This document shows, in pieces, positions 1 to 11,126 of a stretch of 64,000 nt of DNA (position 1 is its first letter; every line of letters starts with the position of its first letter). Origin of the DNA: Acanthochlamys bracteata. Its lineage: Eukaryota; Streptophyta; Magnoliopsida; Pandanales; Velloziaceae. Below the pieces are notes generated by a model that worked only from the letters and a program-made list of their open reading frames with translations, ran no database searches and was not told the origin of the DNA. The position numbers and the translations under genes are program-made. The stretch is from contig CM034126.1 of assembly GCA_019914995.1 (NCBI GenBank), positions 12,033,001 through 12,097,000 on the forward strand, read 5' to 3'.

Positions 1-1816
1 TATCCAAAAAGTAATTTTAATACATTTGAATCTGTGTCAACTTTGGCATCAATGGTGGTGTTCTTGTACTTGTACTGAGAAGAGACATCAAAGACATAGA
101 GTCCCCCTTTCTTCACTGCAGCAGAAGTAAGCCCCTGAAGACAAGCAAAGCGAAGATTTGTCAATGATCGTAAGTGCCTAGCACCATACTAGAACTAGAT
201 AGGAAATGCTAATGACTACTTCCCTACGAGATACAATAATTCAGATATAACAACAAATAAAACTGAGATTAGCTCCAGAAACAAGTCTGACGCAAAACGA
301 CCTTTGCAAAGCAACAACATCCATGGAAAAACTAACAGTTGCTACTGATAGCTAGAGTGACAGCATCATCTACATTCATTCCAATGACAAAACCTTTTCC
401 CTTACCCATCCTTATAGAGCTCATGGGGTCAGCCATATCAACCATAACAACATAATTCCAGCCCTGAATCTGTTTCGTAACAATCAGAGCTCCTAGAAAA
501 CACGTGAAACACAAACAGTGGAATGTTTTTTATATCCATGTAAACCCTCTTACCCATGTGACTGAAAAGGAAAAAGATTGTAGAGCATCAAACCATACTG
601 ATCTCCACGGGTAAATTTACCCAACCATTAGTGAACTTCTTTTGTAAAGTCAGTTTAATTTTCATTACCTTGCTAAGAACTAGATATAAATTGTATCGAC
701 AACATTATCATCTCAATATCATGACGTCCACGAACGACATAACAGTTTAGTACCTACCATATACATATAAAACATGCCAATAATCTAGCAGGCACTACGT
801 ACTAAAAAATCCGAAAGACAAGAAAGGTGAGATGTACATTAGTCAAATAGTAAGCTTCTATAACCAAGGAATGCATAGTGCAACATCAATTGGATCACTA
901 GAACAAGGCACAAACTTAATTATTGCTCAACTGCTCTAAATGACTGGTTATTACTTTGATAAGAACCTTCAAAACAGGTAAATTCATGGAATGGCTAACT
1001 GATCAAGCAAAAGGAGCATGCATAGGAAAAATACAACACTGCATTTGGTAAAGGAAAAACTCATTGAGAGAAAATCCTTTGAAGCACACAACATATGCAT
1101 CTTGTTCCCAACAAATATCATGGATGATGTCAATGAGTATTGAAACTAACAGGATCTGACCTAAAACATTATCCATGTAAGTAGGGAAGAAAAGCAAGAC
1201 AAACCAAAAAGGCAAAGGATATTTGTGGTTAAGTTTGCATTTGATTTCAGAAACCAGTAGCATCCCAAGTATGGTATATTACAAGGGTAAGCTAAATTCC
1301 AGAGTTCTATACACGCACCATAAAAAATTACGACAGACACACACCACCTTGTAGATCATATCCACAGAAACAAAGCAACAGCTTGATCCCACAGAAGCGG
1401 TCTAGCAACTACTAATAACAATCAGGATTCATAACAAATCCCACATTCTTGGAAAAAAACTATCGATATTAACATAAATCATCAACTAAAAGGGATTAAT
1501 AGACGCAAATTTGAGGGAAAATTGGGGGATTACAGGAAAGAAGATCTAGTGCCTACCACTCCGGATGCGCTGGCAGTGGAGATCGTAAGCTTTTGATCGT
1601 AGAGGTAGTCTCTGTTCAGTACATCTGCACCAAACGAAAACAAATATCGGTTCTATTCACAACTTGCAGCATTAATAACTAAAAACTTCACAAAACTCCC
1701 GAAAAAAAAATCACAAGAACCACAAAGAAGCGTGGAGTCTACAGAAGCAATAGATTGCTTTGCTTACCTTTAGCTTTTTTCCCGATATCGGTGAAAAGAC
1801 CTGGACCCTTCATCAT
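1..1816 (-). CDS. VDAC: Voltage-dependent anion channel (mitochondrial outer-membrane porin), 5' part
   Basis: Beta-barrel porin that passes metabolites across the mitochondrial outer membrane. Three coding exons are visible on the minus strand: 1816-1768, 1624-1557 and 134-about 24. Exon 1 begins MMKGPGLFTDIGKKAK and is followed by DVLNRDYLYDQKLTIST, the signature N-terminus of plant VDACs (N-terminal helix, then first strands). Exon 3 gives GLTSAAVKKGGLYVFDV and then SQYKYKNTTIDAKVDTDSN, matching the next strands. Phases join cleanly (1, then 0). Two ATGs are adjacent at 1816 and 1813; either could start. Intron 2 is about 1.4 kb. The remaining exons, about two thirds of a roughly 275-residue protein, lie beyond position 1. 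The exon 3 donor (GTATTA at 23) is my choice and less certain. Closest in my memory to the Arabidopsis VDAC2-type sequence; the exact paralogue is not resolved. Confidence 0.9.
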
Positions 1817-2009
1817 CTTTGAGCAAGAGATAGATTTGTTTCTCTGGAATTCACGAAGTAAGATAACGAGAGTTTTATTAAGATCTGTTTGAGATCGATC
1901 GAATCGAATCGGCGGGGAAGGTAGTAGAGAAGAGAATGGGAAAGCTGTGCAGCCACGAACGAACGAACTTGTAGCGAAGAGACTGAGCTACGCACCCGCA
2001 AGTCAGTCG

Positions 2010-2926
2010 GGCGAAAAACGTAATATGAAATTCCCGCTATGACTAAAATGCAAAAAGGTTAAAATCTGACAAACTTTATTTGAGGCCCGGTTCAGAACTG
2101 TTTAAGCCCGGTTACTCGGTTAGATTCCTATTGTGCAATTTGGAATTTGTTTTAAAATTTCTTGGTCCATACAGCACGATATATACAAAATTTCACATTC
2201 AGAGAGCAACCAAGAAATTATTTATCCCAAAAAGAGTAGCTTAATGGCAGTTGCAGAAATTTGATAGAGTTGGTAGGATCAAATTTTTAGATTATGTGGA
2301 GAAGTTGAAATATATATATATATATATAGTAAGTTTAGTTGCATTTTTTATTAATTTCTGATTATATATATTTTTAGATGAATATATTTAGGATCCCTTT
2401 GGCAACAAAGAGCCTCTGAAGAAAACAGGACGAATTAGTATTTGTCAAACAAGATACGCGTTAGCATTTTAAGAAACTGGCCTGATTTTTGTCGCAAAGT
2501 ACCGGATTCTAAAACAAGCTACAGTAGAAAACCTTGCCTTAAGTCTCTATAGATATTTTCTGTTTAATTCTCAGCAGCTAATCAGCAGGCTCTCACCGGT
2601 AAGAAACTCGGTATCACCACCGCTGGTTTTGTTAAAAATCTTTATTTAACAAAAAGGTAAAACTCCATTTCGATCACGACCAGCTTAGTACCTATAGAAT
2701 TTTTATTGCAATAGAGAGGGAAGTAAAAAAACAAAAGAAGTAATTTATGAACACTTACAATTATCAGCTTGAGAGATGGAAACCTTATGTTCCTTCTCTC
2801 TTGATCAGAACAAAACAAATTTAATTAAAAAAAATAATAGAAACCTTAAGTACACTTTTTATAAACAATTAAGTTCATTGTCCATACATGCAGATTCGAA
2901 TTTGGTATACATTTAATCACCGGCGA
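2010..2926. other. Intergenic: VDAC upstream region and 3' flank of the next gene
   Basis: No coding signal seen. Contains a short (AT)n run at 2311-2328 and ordinary AT-rich sequence. The part just above 2000 should hold the VDAC promoter, but I see no clear TATA box. Confidence 0.5.
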
Positions 2927-3211
2927 TCAACTACGGCCACCGGCTATCGCCGCAAGCCTGAAACTAGAAGTTTCTTCACTGAAGTCCCTGAAACTTCTAG
3001 ATGGGCCGAAACGTGGAGCTCCAGCAAACGAGTCATAGTAGCTATCGGGCCGATCTTTAGATGAGCTATCTAAAGAAGTCAGCTGCTGCTCTGCTGCAAG
3101 CAGATCGCGATGTTCAGAAAAGGATCCCTCTGATGAAATGTGTTTGTATCCCTTGTGCTCTCTCCTGTTCATCTTGATTGCATCTATTACAAAAGGTATC
3201 AATCCCTCCAT
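2927..3211 (-). CDS. Small plant protein of unknown function (94 aa, MEGLIPFV N-terminus)
   Basis: Single-exon reading frame starting MEGLIPFVIDAIKMNRREHK and ending SSFRLAAIAGGRS. The longer frame reaches up to 3367 but runs through the TATA-like sequence, so I start at the ATG at 3211; a T/A-rich leader of about 120 bases fits. The N-terminus MEGLIPF(V/L)..AI is one I associate with a family of small, Ser-rich plant proteins with no assigned function. The body is hydrophilic (SSEGSFSEHRDLL, SYYDSFAGAPRFGPSRSFRDF) with no membrane segment or signal peptide. No catalytic motif is visible. It stands alone, with no neighbour within 900 bases on either side. The reading frame is convincing; function is unknown. 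Confidence 0.65.
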   Translation of the reverse strand: MEGLIPFVIDAIKMNRREHKGYKHISSEGSFSEHRDLLAAEQQLTSLDSSSKDRPDSYYDSFAGAPRFGPSRSFRDFSEETSSFRLAAIAGGRS

Positions 3212-3331
3212 CTCTGTATCTGCTCTTCTACTTCTCTTCTTCTTCTGCTTGTTTGATTTCTGTATTGTTGTGGTGATTGTGTTTCTAAGTTGGTTTGTTT
3301 TTCGTGTTGTTATGCAGAAAGAAACTAGTTG

Positions 3332-3340
3332 ATATATATA
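3332..3340 (-). promoter_or_regulatory. TATA box of the 94-aa protein gene
   Basis: On the minus strand the sequence reads TATATATATC about 120 bases above the ATG at 3211, a normal distance for a plant TATA box plus a leader of about 90 bases. Confidence 0.5.
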
Positions 3341-4111
3341 GGAAGGGAGAGGGCTGCGGTGACCCACACGTATGTAGAAGTGTTGAAAAACATGTTAAAT
3401 TATATCAGTCAAGATAATATGTGAAAGACTATGAAGGGGAGACAATTGTTTGATTACAGCTAACGTGAAGAAAAGCAAACAGTATTCAATTCAAAGTCTG
3501 TGGATTGGATTGTTGAATTTGTTCTGGTTTTACTTTTACTTGGGAATACTTTGATCTGGTTAGGCTAACTAGCTAGCTTAAAAATACTTTGTTAACTTTA
3601 AAACATTTGTTTAGTATGAGAAATAAAATAGAACTTAGGCATGTAATGGTGTCCTCCGGGGAAAAAGAATCTTGTAATTTTAGGTACTGAATGTCGATGA
3701 ACTCTAGTCAAGTAGAAGAAGGGAACCTTCTTGGCCTTTTCTTAATATTATTAATGAGTGCTTTGGGTGTTTACAATCAATAATAAACATATAAATAATC
3801 ATTGATTCTGATCATGAACACGTGGAAAACGAAGCTTATGATAATAAACAATTAGAAAGCATAGCAACGTAATTTAATGAATCCTCTAAATCATGGTGTC
3901 GATTTGGCTGTACATTTTATTAATGTTCTTTTAAATTTTGTTTTTAAAAATTTTCAACAATTCAGAATTTTTTAATTTAAAGTGACATATTTTTCAACTT
4001 CAAAAAATAAGCTTGTTTTTAAAAGAATTTTTTAGAAACTATTTCTCAAAATAACATCTTAGTTTAAATAATCTCAAATGATCTCTGACGATTAAGTTTA
4101 GTTCTTTTTTA

Positions 4112-4290
4112 TGGGTGTTTTAGAAATACTTATAAAATAAATTTTTTAAAATAAAAAATATTTTTATTTTATTTTTTAAAATTTTTTATTTTTAACTAAA
4201 TAATAATATTTTAAATTATAAACTTTTTTTTTATATTTTTAAATAAATTTATAAATATAAAAATTTATTAGAAAATGTGAATTGAAATGA
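4112..4290. repeat. AT-rich dispersed element, family A, copy 1
   Basis: Begins GTTTTAGAAATACTTATAAA and runs through AATAAAAAATATTTTTATT blocks in the same order as other copies in the window. Non-coding, almost only A and T; probably a decayed MITE. Confidence 0.5.
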
Positions 4291-4692
4291 AATGAAATAA
4301 AATGTTACAAAAGGCGGCGCCAAGCGCAGCTTCAGTCTTTGATTATCAACACATTTGTTTTTTTATTTGTTTGGTTCAACTAATTGATTACATCAATGAG
4401 TTAATAGTCAATAATCACACAAAGACCAAAAGATCTATTCCATGAAGTTGAATTCGTTAAAGTTGAATTATCAATCATCGTCCAAGCTATTTTGGATAAG
4501 CTAATTATTATTTTTTTAAAATTCAAGGTCAATTGTTGTTAAAAGTTTGTTCAGTTCCGTTGATTGATGAATGTTGAAAAGCTAATAGTCAATCAATGGC
4601 GTGTATTGACTGACCATTTTGTTTAGTTCTGACATTAGTTTTCTTTACAAAGTGAAAATCTCTATCTAGCTCACAATATTTAATGGTTGACA

Positions 4693-5165
4693 AATATATA
4701 TATATATATATATATATGGATAGGATATAGGCACTTTATGTGTTATATACATTTCATCAGTTTTTCTGGCCATATTTGGCCGGAGAGACCTCCAAATCTA
4801 ATCTTCACCATTGGATATGTAGAGCTATGAGTCGGAAACATGCTTACCAAATTTCAGTTTAATCGGACCACGAATCAACCTTCATCCGGCCACTTGATCA
4901 AGATGACTCAAATAATAAAAATTGACAAAATATATATTTTTTATTTTTGAGTCATCTTGATCAAGAGGCCGGATGAAGATTGATTCGTGGTCCGATTGAA
5001 CTGAAATTTGGTAAGTATATTTCTAACTCATAATTCTATATATCCAACGGTGAAGATCGGATTTGGAAGTCTCTCCGACTAAATATGGCCGGAAAAACTG
5101 ATGGAGTGCATATAGCACATAGAATGCTTATATTCTATCCTCTATCTATATATATATATATATAT
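4693..5165. mobile_element. Foldback (long inverted repeat) element inserted in a (TA)n tract
   Basis: Two arms of about 200 bases (about 4718-4925 and 4935-5148) are inverted copies of each other, estimated by eye at 85-90% identity. For example CATCAGTTTTTCTGGCCATA on the left matches CATCAGTTTTTCCGGCCATA read from the right arm, and GGACCACGAATCAA and CTTGATCAAGATGACTCAAA occur in both. Only a short AT-rich loop separates them. Both outer ends run into TATATATA tracts, as in MITEs that target TA microsatellites. A transcript would form a near-perfect long hairpin. No coding capacity. Confidence 0.85.
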
Positions 5166-5981
5166 TTACAAGTTTGATTAGCTACTTCACTCCACGCGTT
5201 CTATTCCTGTGTGCAAAATGGTTAGCTGATTGAATGACAAAAACTCTTTTAGAACTCAACCAACGGGTGCTTGACGTAGATGACAACCCTATCCTGGCCC
5301 AAAACTCGACAACTTTGTCCACGCACGCGGAGAGCTTACCATTTCTCAACTGCGAAATGCCACATACGGTCTTCTTGGCTGAAATAGTAAACAACTGGTT
5401 TAGTGTATATTAGACCAAAACAAACAATTAACTGCCCCACAATACTTGAGACTGCTGTGGGCACAAAGGGCTTCGACGCAGATTTGTACCTAAAATGCTC
5501 GCGTAAAACGTTGAATCTCAAAATGCATTGTTTAAACTACTCGTAGTTTTATTAGACCAATCGCATAATACACAAACCACCAATAGGAACCATAACCAAG
5601 TGCTCACGGTAAAGAAAAGTAATATTTACCGTCTATGTAGGCACAGTTAAATTTTGCTCTCACATACTTGAACTCGTTTTGAACAGGCTATTGCCGCAAT
5701 TCAAATCACCAGTTACCATATGATCAAGTTATCGTTTCCAATTTAGAATGTCATTGCTGTAGACAGTCAATAGAGGTTTACCAGCTAGTACCTACATGGA
5801 ATAGCTGCTTCTGCGCAGATCAACCTTCACCTCTTAACAGCAGTTTACATACAGCATATCCAGAGGGAACAAGAAAAATCAAATGATACTAAATATTATT
5901 GCTTCCCGTCACACAAAGAGTGTTTATCAAGAAAACGCACTGCATTAGAATTCTGAACTTGCCAAAACTGGTTGTTTGGAT
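5166..5981. other. Unassigned region below the 5982-7433 gene
   Basis: Holds a short open stretch on the minus strand around 5521-5182 with an exon-like segment: acceptor TATTTCAG near 5384, then a donor AATG|GTAAGC near 5340. I do not recognise the product. It could be a decayed gene piece or 3' untranslated sequence of the gene above; nothing decides this. Confidence 0.3.
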
Positions 5982-7433
5982 TTATAACCAATTGTATAGG
6001 CCCGTCACAAGGTTACTCAGAGAACTCTTCAGCTGAACTTGCATTTCCATTTGGGGTTCAGCTTGTTGTGTAAGGAACAGAGACTGCCACAGGACTGCCA
6101 CAGAAGTGCTGCCTCCTGGTAATGGTAGTACTACTTGTAACCTTGTGAGCTCTTCGACCCTGACAACATACGATGCATAAGAAGTAAATAAAGCACAATA
6201 TCTAATCATCAACAAGTTAAAAAGTCTTTTTAAAAGTATTCACTAAACTGCAAACAATAAAAAGTTTGAGCATAGCATGATAGTAATCATCAGAAGGAAT
6301 TTTGAATCAAGAGAAAGAGTTCAAATACACATTCTTGAATAGGTTAAGTTTTAGACGACAGATAGCATACGACAACAAACTGCTCTACAAAGTTTTGGTG
6401 AGGATTAGGTGAGCAATAATTTTGGATGGTTATGTTATTTTCGGAACCAACTCTACAAAGTTTTGGTAGAGTGATTCCAGGACATAAGGTAAAGCGTAAT
6501 AGAGGTCAAGGCATTGCCGAAAGACATAATAGGCAAGCATTGCAGGAGTTTTACATGCTAAATTCCTATTACATTGTAAATTTCCAGCTCTATGTAGCCT
6601 ACCATTAACAAAACATTAAACTAAGTCCAACATTCATAGAGTTTGCACACATTGGAACCTAACAACTCTATTCCTAGGACAGAAATTATGTTTGGGGGCA
6701 CAAAATTGGTACAGAAACACAGGTTAACAGTCAGCAACTCGAATGATGTGTGGTCGCCTTACACTTACCAGTTGACCTTTCCCCTTCATATTACATGCAT
6801 AGAAATCTCCAAGACGAAGCCATGATCAACACACTCTATCACGAATTTTTCATTAACTATCGCTCCGTGGCGAGCTGTGCTGACCATGATGCCATGTTAA
6901 ATAGAAAGGTCCAACAATAAAGAGTGTAAAGAAGAAATCTTTGCTAAAGTTGCCTCTATGCTACCTTACATCTAACAACCATCTTAAGATGATTCTGAAT
7001 AACATATTTCAGGATAAGAAAAGCAACGCGGTTTCCATCCATATCATACCGCATTACCTCAATCACCAATTCAAGCGTGCACAGGAAAGATAAACAATGA
7101 AGCAGCAGTGACATTCTAGAGCTGAGCTAAGACTACGAAATTAAGAGTTCATATGAAAGAGTTCTTGCATCCACATATATCATTAAACCAGTTTGAAAGC
7201 TGCTATCACAGAAACAGACAAATTTTACACAAATGTTTTCTTAAAACCTAGATTCTTAGAGAAATATCTTCCAACAAAAATGAAGTTAAAATTCAGAATC
7301 TTTACCACATAAATGCGAGAAACAAAAACAAAAACAAAGACTCAACTTGGGATACCAGGATATTAGTAAAAGACTCAAACAACAAGGAGAAAATTCAGCA
7401 GTGGAGTAGAACCTTTACTGATTTCTTGTGCAT
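5982..7433 (-). CDS. Unresolved multi-exon gene (unrecognised product)
   Basis: The best part is the 3' exon, 6159-5982. After an acceptor TATGTTGTCAG it encodes about 59 residues, starting VEELTRLQVVLPLPGGS and ending KSSLSNLVTGLYNWL before a TAA. The composition looks like real protein, with an amphipathic C-terminus. It must be entered in phase 2. A likely first exon is at 7433-7419 (MHKKS, donor TCA|GTAAAG), preceded by a pyrimidine-rich leader reaching about 7620, typical of a plant 5' end. I could not place the middle exons; the region 6200-7400 offers several candidate acceptors and donors but none that fits both ends in phase. Strand and outer limits are inferred. I do not recognise the family. 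Confidence 0.35.
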
Positions 7434-7689
7434 CGAATTCGAATTGGAAGCACTCAGAACAAGGATCGATTGTAAGAGTAAATCGATCGCCAACGAGAGA
7501 CAAGAATGATGAGAACTACAGTAGTCGAAATCTCAAACGTTAGATTATTGCGAAAGATCGAAGAAAAGAAAAAGAAGAAGAGAGATTTTTCTGGAATTTC
7601 GCGACTATGTTAGTGGGTTCATTAGTAACTCCTATATTTAAAAAAAGAAATTCAGTTCCATCCTGTTAATATATATTTGAGAGAGTTTA

Positions 7690-7945
7690 TTTGAGCGTTT
7701 CAAACGCTATTTACTAACTTTTCTCTATTTTATATTTTTAATATATATTTTATAAATATATAAAAATTTTATTTAAAAATTTAAAATATATAAAAAAAAT
7801 TTATAAAATAAAAATTTTTTATTACATATTTTTATTATTTTTTTAAAATAAAAAAATAAAATTTATTTTTCAAAAAAATAAAAATATTTTTTATTATAAA
7901 AATATTTTATTTTATAAGTACTCCTAAATGCTTCCAAATAGAACC
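7690..7945. repeat. AT-rich dispersed element, family A, copy 2
   Basis: Its reverse complement aligns block by block with copy 4 (14060-14285): ACTTATAAAATAAAAT, AATAAAAAATATTTTTATT, AAATTTTTAAATAAAATTTT, TTTATAAAATATATATTAAA. It lies directly above the leader of the 5982-7433 gene. The near end carries GTTTCAAACGC. Confidence 0.6.
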
Positions 7946-8142
7946 TGCAACAGTGTGATACTCCTTGTAAACTCTTTTTGGTTATTAACGAGCTCAAAAT
8001 TGATGCGACATTAAATAGTTAAACAGAAAATCACTAGTTCAAAAATATTTATTAACGTAAGAATAGTAAATGGCCTACAATTGTTTTTCGATCTTCAGTT
8101 AAATATCAGTGGATGTGCTCGAAGACTTGGAAGAGAAGATTC

Positions 8143-8780
8143 CATAGTTATAAAATCCGGACCAGTCCGTTCAAATCGACCCAAAAATTATCGACTCGGA
8201 ACGTAAACTGGTCCAAATTTATAATAAAATTATTTATGCAATCGATCCGTCTCAACCTACTTTGACTCGGTCGACCCGCTCGTCCGGATCAAACCGGATT
8301 AAATTAAATTTTAAAAATTTAAATTTGTGATATATTGATACAAAAATAATTATTAGTAATCTTATATTGAAATATAATATATAATTTAGATTTTATATTT
8401 GGATGTGAATAATGTAAAAAAATAAATTTGTTATATTTTATTTGTAAATATTATTATTAGTAATTTTTAAGTTTTTATATTACTAATTTTGTTAAATTAT
8501 AAGAAAAATAACAAAATTATTTTAAAACAAAGAATTTTTTTTGAAATTTATTTATTTTTTAAAATATTTTTGTTTTTCTATATTTTTTGTTAATTTATTT
8601 TTTTTTTTATGTCTTCTAACAAAGAAAAAAAAATTTTGAAATAATTAGCGTTCGCACTACCGTCAACGCTTTAGTATTTTTGACATAACGGTTCAATCCA
8701 TTGACCCGACGGATTAATCCGTGACCCGTTGAACCGGATAATTTTTCAGTTTAATATCCGATCCGATTTTTATAACTATG
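8143..8780. mobile_element. TIR transposable element, family B, copy 1 (non-autonomous, 638 bp)
   Basis: Bounded by inverted repeats: CATAGTTATAAAATCCGG at the left, and the reverse of CCGATTTTTATAACTATG at the right. The GC-richer ends contain several degenerate CCGGACC and GACCCG motifs around an AT-rich centre. A second copy in the opposite orientation lies at about 54935-55486. No transposase. Superfamily not assigned; no convincing target-site duplication seen. Confidence 0.75.
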
Positions 8781-9605
8781 AAAAATTTTCTCAAAACTCA
8801 ATACCCACTATTTTCAGTCGCCCAAAGACTTTCAATTCACTCATATAATTCCAAACTAGTTACTACTATCCAAAGAACTTGCACACAAACAAATGTTAGC
8901 GTCACTAAAAATGAGCTCATCTTATTGTTGTGGTAGATGTTGATGATTGCGGCTCACTTCACTATGTGACTTCAAAGTCTTACTACTACAGCTAGAAATT
9001 AGCAGACTTCCTTACAAGGAACACCACTCAACGGTCGTTTGGCAAAACTTTTCATACTAAATTTTAAAAAAAAATTAAATTAAAAAAAATTTATATTTTT
9101 TTTAAATTAAAAAAAAATTATTAGAAAATTTTAAATAATTCTGTTTATTTTATATTCTTGAATGACCCCGCAATTCAGTAGGAAAAAACAAACATAAAAA
9201 TAAAGTCTTTTATATTTATTTGAGAAAAAATAATTGATTAATTTGTTTGTAAAATACGAAATTTTCTCGAAGTAATGAATATCTTCTTTTTTTTTTTTGA
9301 AGGTGGGGGGAGGGATATGGAAACTTCTGATTTTTAGCGTAGAAATCGCTTGTTCGGATTAAGAGAGTAAATCAAACAGCAAGACCCGTCATTTTTTTAA
9401 GTTTTTATTCCATATGGAGCAAGAAGACTTATTACTTTCTCTTCTTTAACGTTAAAGTTATCATGATTGGGATGTGCAGTCTTGGAATATTGACTTGTTC
9501 TATTTTCTCCTTATGCTGAAAACTTCTCTTCTGAGATATAAACCATTAGAATGTAAAAAGAAATTACTTTGCGTAGGTCAGAGCGAACACACTTCAACAA
9601 TATAG
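8781..9605. other. Intergenic AT-rich DNA
   Basis: Nothing coding seen. A short decayed AT-rich stretch lies at 9060-9150. Confidence 0.5.
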
Positions 9606-9862
9606 AGTACGTTTGAAAATACTTATAAAATAAAAAAAATTTTAAATAAAAAATATTTTTAGTTTTTTTTAAAAATGAATTTTATTTTTTTAATTTAAAA
9701 AAAAATATATACAATAAAAAGATTTTATTTCGTAAAAAATTTTTATAATTTTTAAATTTTTAAATAAAGTTTTTATATACTTATAAAATATATATTACAA
9801 AATATAAGATGGAAAAAAAGTTAAAAATTAATTTTTTGAAAAACTAAACCAAACGCGCTCAT
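9606..9862. repeat. AT-rich dispersed element, family A, copy 3
   Basis: Begins GTACGTTTGAAAATACTTAT and ends AAACTAAACCAAACGCGCTC, so the ends CGTTTGAA and CCAAACG are roughly inverted. The inner A/T blocks follow the family order. Confidence 0.6.
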
Positions 9863-10599
9863 AGATATTTTTAGGAGAAAAAAAGGAGATATGTTCTAAA
9901 GATTTTATTATTACATTATTACATATTTTGTATAACGATAAATAAGAAATAATTTGTGAAAATATCATAACGTATGATGTGTTAGAAATATTTAAAAGTA
10001 CTTATAAATATAAAAAATTATAGTTTTTAAAAATTTAATTAAATTTTATATAACATCATAAAAAAATTATTAAATTTAATAATGAAAAGTTTTCCATAAA
10101 TAACGTCAGACTACTTGAAGAGTATGCTTGGCTTTATTTGAAATTAAGAATTCACTGACGTATAAAAATAATGTTTAAAATAAAGAGCTTATAGATAAAT
10201 ACGGATGGAACCAGCTTCGCCCTCTAGATAAGCAGAGATGGTGGCTGGTGAAAAATATTTATATATCGAAGAAAAATATAAAATAGCTAACTATTATTGA
10301 GCATATACTATATGCACTTATGAGACTTTTATGTATCATTTAAAGTTGTTTAGTTTAATATTTTGTTTGAACCTAATTAATGTGCAAATACTCTTCTAAT
10401 AATAATTATACATTAAATTAACAACTATCTTATAAATATTATTTTAAAATATATAGATAAATTATATATTTTTATGCACTTAATTTGAAATATATAGATG
10501 AATTTTTGAATCATTCAAAGACAAAATTGTCATTCACAGCCTCAAAAAGAAATAACCTGTAAAGCGATTTATTATTTGGACTAAGTGAATGTTCTGAAG
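9863..10599. other. Intergenic AT-rich DNA
   Basis: No gene signal. A partial element resembling family A (GTTAGAAATATTTAAAAGTA) lies near 9980-10090. Confidence 0.4.
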
Positions 10600-11126
10600 T
10601 GTGACGAATTAAAAATTTTTTTCAAAATCAATTGGCAATAGAAAGAATGAGCTCAAAATTTTATGAATATCATCTCAGAATCATTGATAAATAATGTGAA
10701 ATTATAATATTTTTTAACACGTACCTTCCAGCAGAGCGTTTTTTTGGTAAATTGAATTGATATGGACTACCTGCCCTATAATGAACTGGGTGAAGCGAGC
10801 GATCTGTCCTGAAATGAAATGAGCTATTTGTTCTAAAATATAGAGGACAATTGTTCTTTGAATGAAACGGACTATCTGTTCTGAAATAAAGTGGGCTATT
10901 TTTGTCCTAGAATAAATCAGACCATAAAGGCTCTGAATAGATATGGATAATAAGTTCGATTTAGCCCATATTTTAGAATGATTCGGTCCAATCTTCTCTA
11001 ATATCATATGACAAATTTAAAATTTTTTTTAATACCAATTGGCAATGAGAAAAGTGAGCTCATGTCTTTATGAGTATCATCTCAAAACCATTGATAAGCA
11101 ATATAGAATAAAATCATTCTTTAATA
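10600..11126 (-). mobile_element. TRIM-like miniature LTR retrotransposon (527 bp)
   Basis: Two direct repeats of about 120 bp, 10600-10719 and 11007-11126, flank a 287-bp interior. Read on the minus strand, each repeat starts TGTTAAAA (TATTAAAG in the other copy) and ends GTCACA (GTCATA). They share blocks such as GATGATA(T/C)TCATAAA, GAGCTCA and TTGCCAATTG. Just inside the 5' repeat the minus strand reads TGATATTAGAG, close to the TGGTATCAGAG primer-binding site for initiator tRNA-Met. The interior carries degenerate tandem repeats of about 27 bp and codes for no retroviral-type enzyme. No clean target-site duplication. Size and layout fit TRIM elements. Confidence 0.7.

Noticed and set aside
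10714-11007. 97-codon minus-strand frame with repeated ISEQI/FIQ words
   Set aside because: It is the tandem-repeat interior of the TRIM-like element; repeats with a multiple-of-three period keep the frame open.
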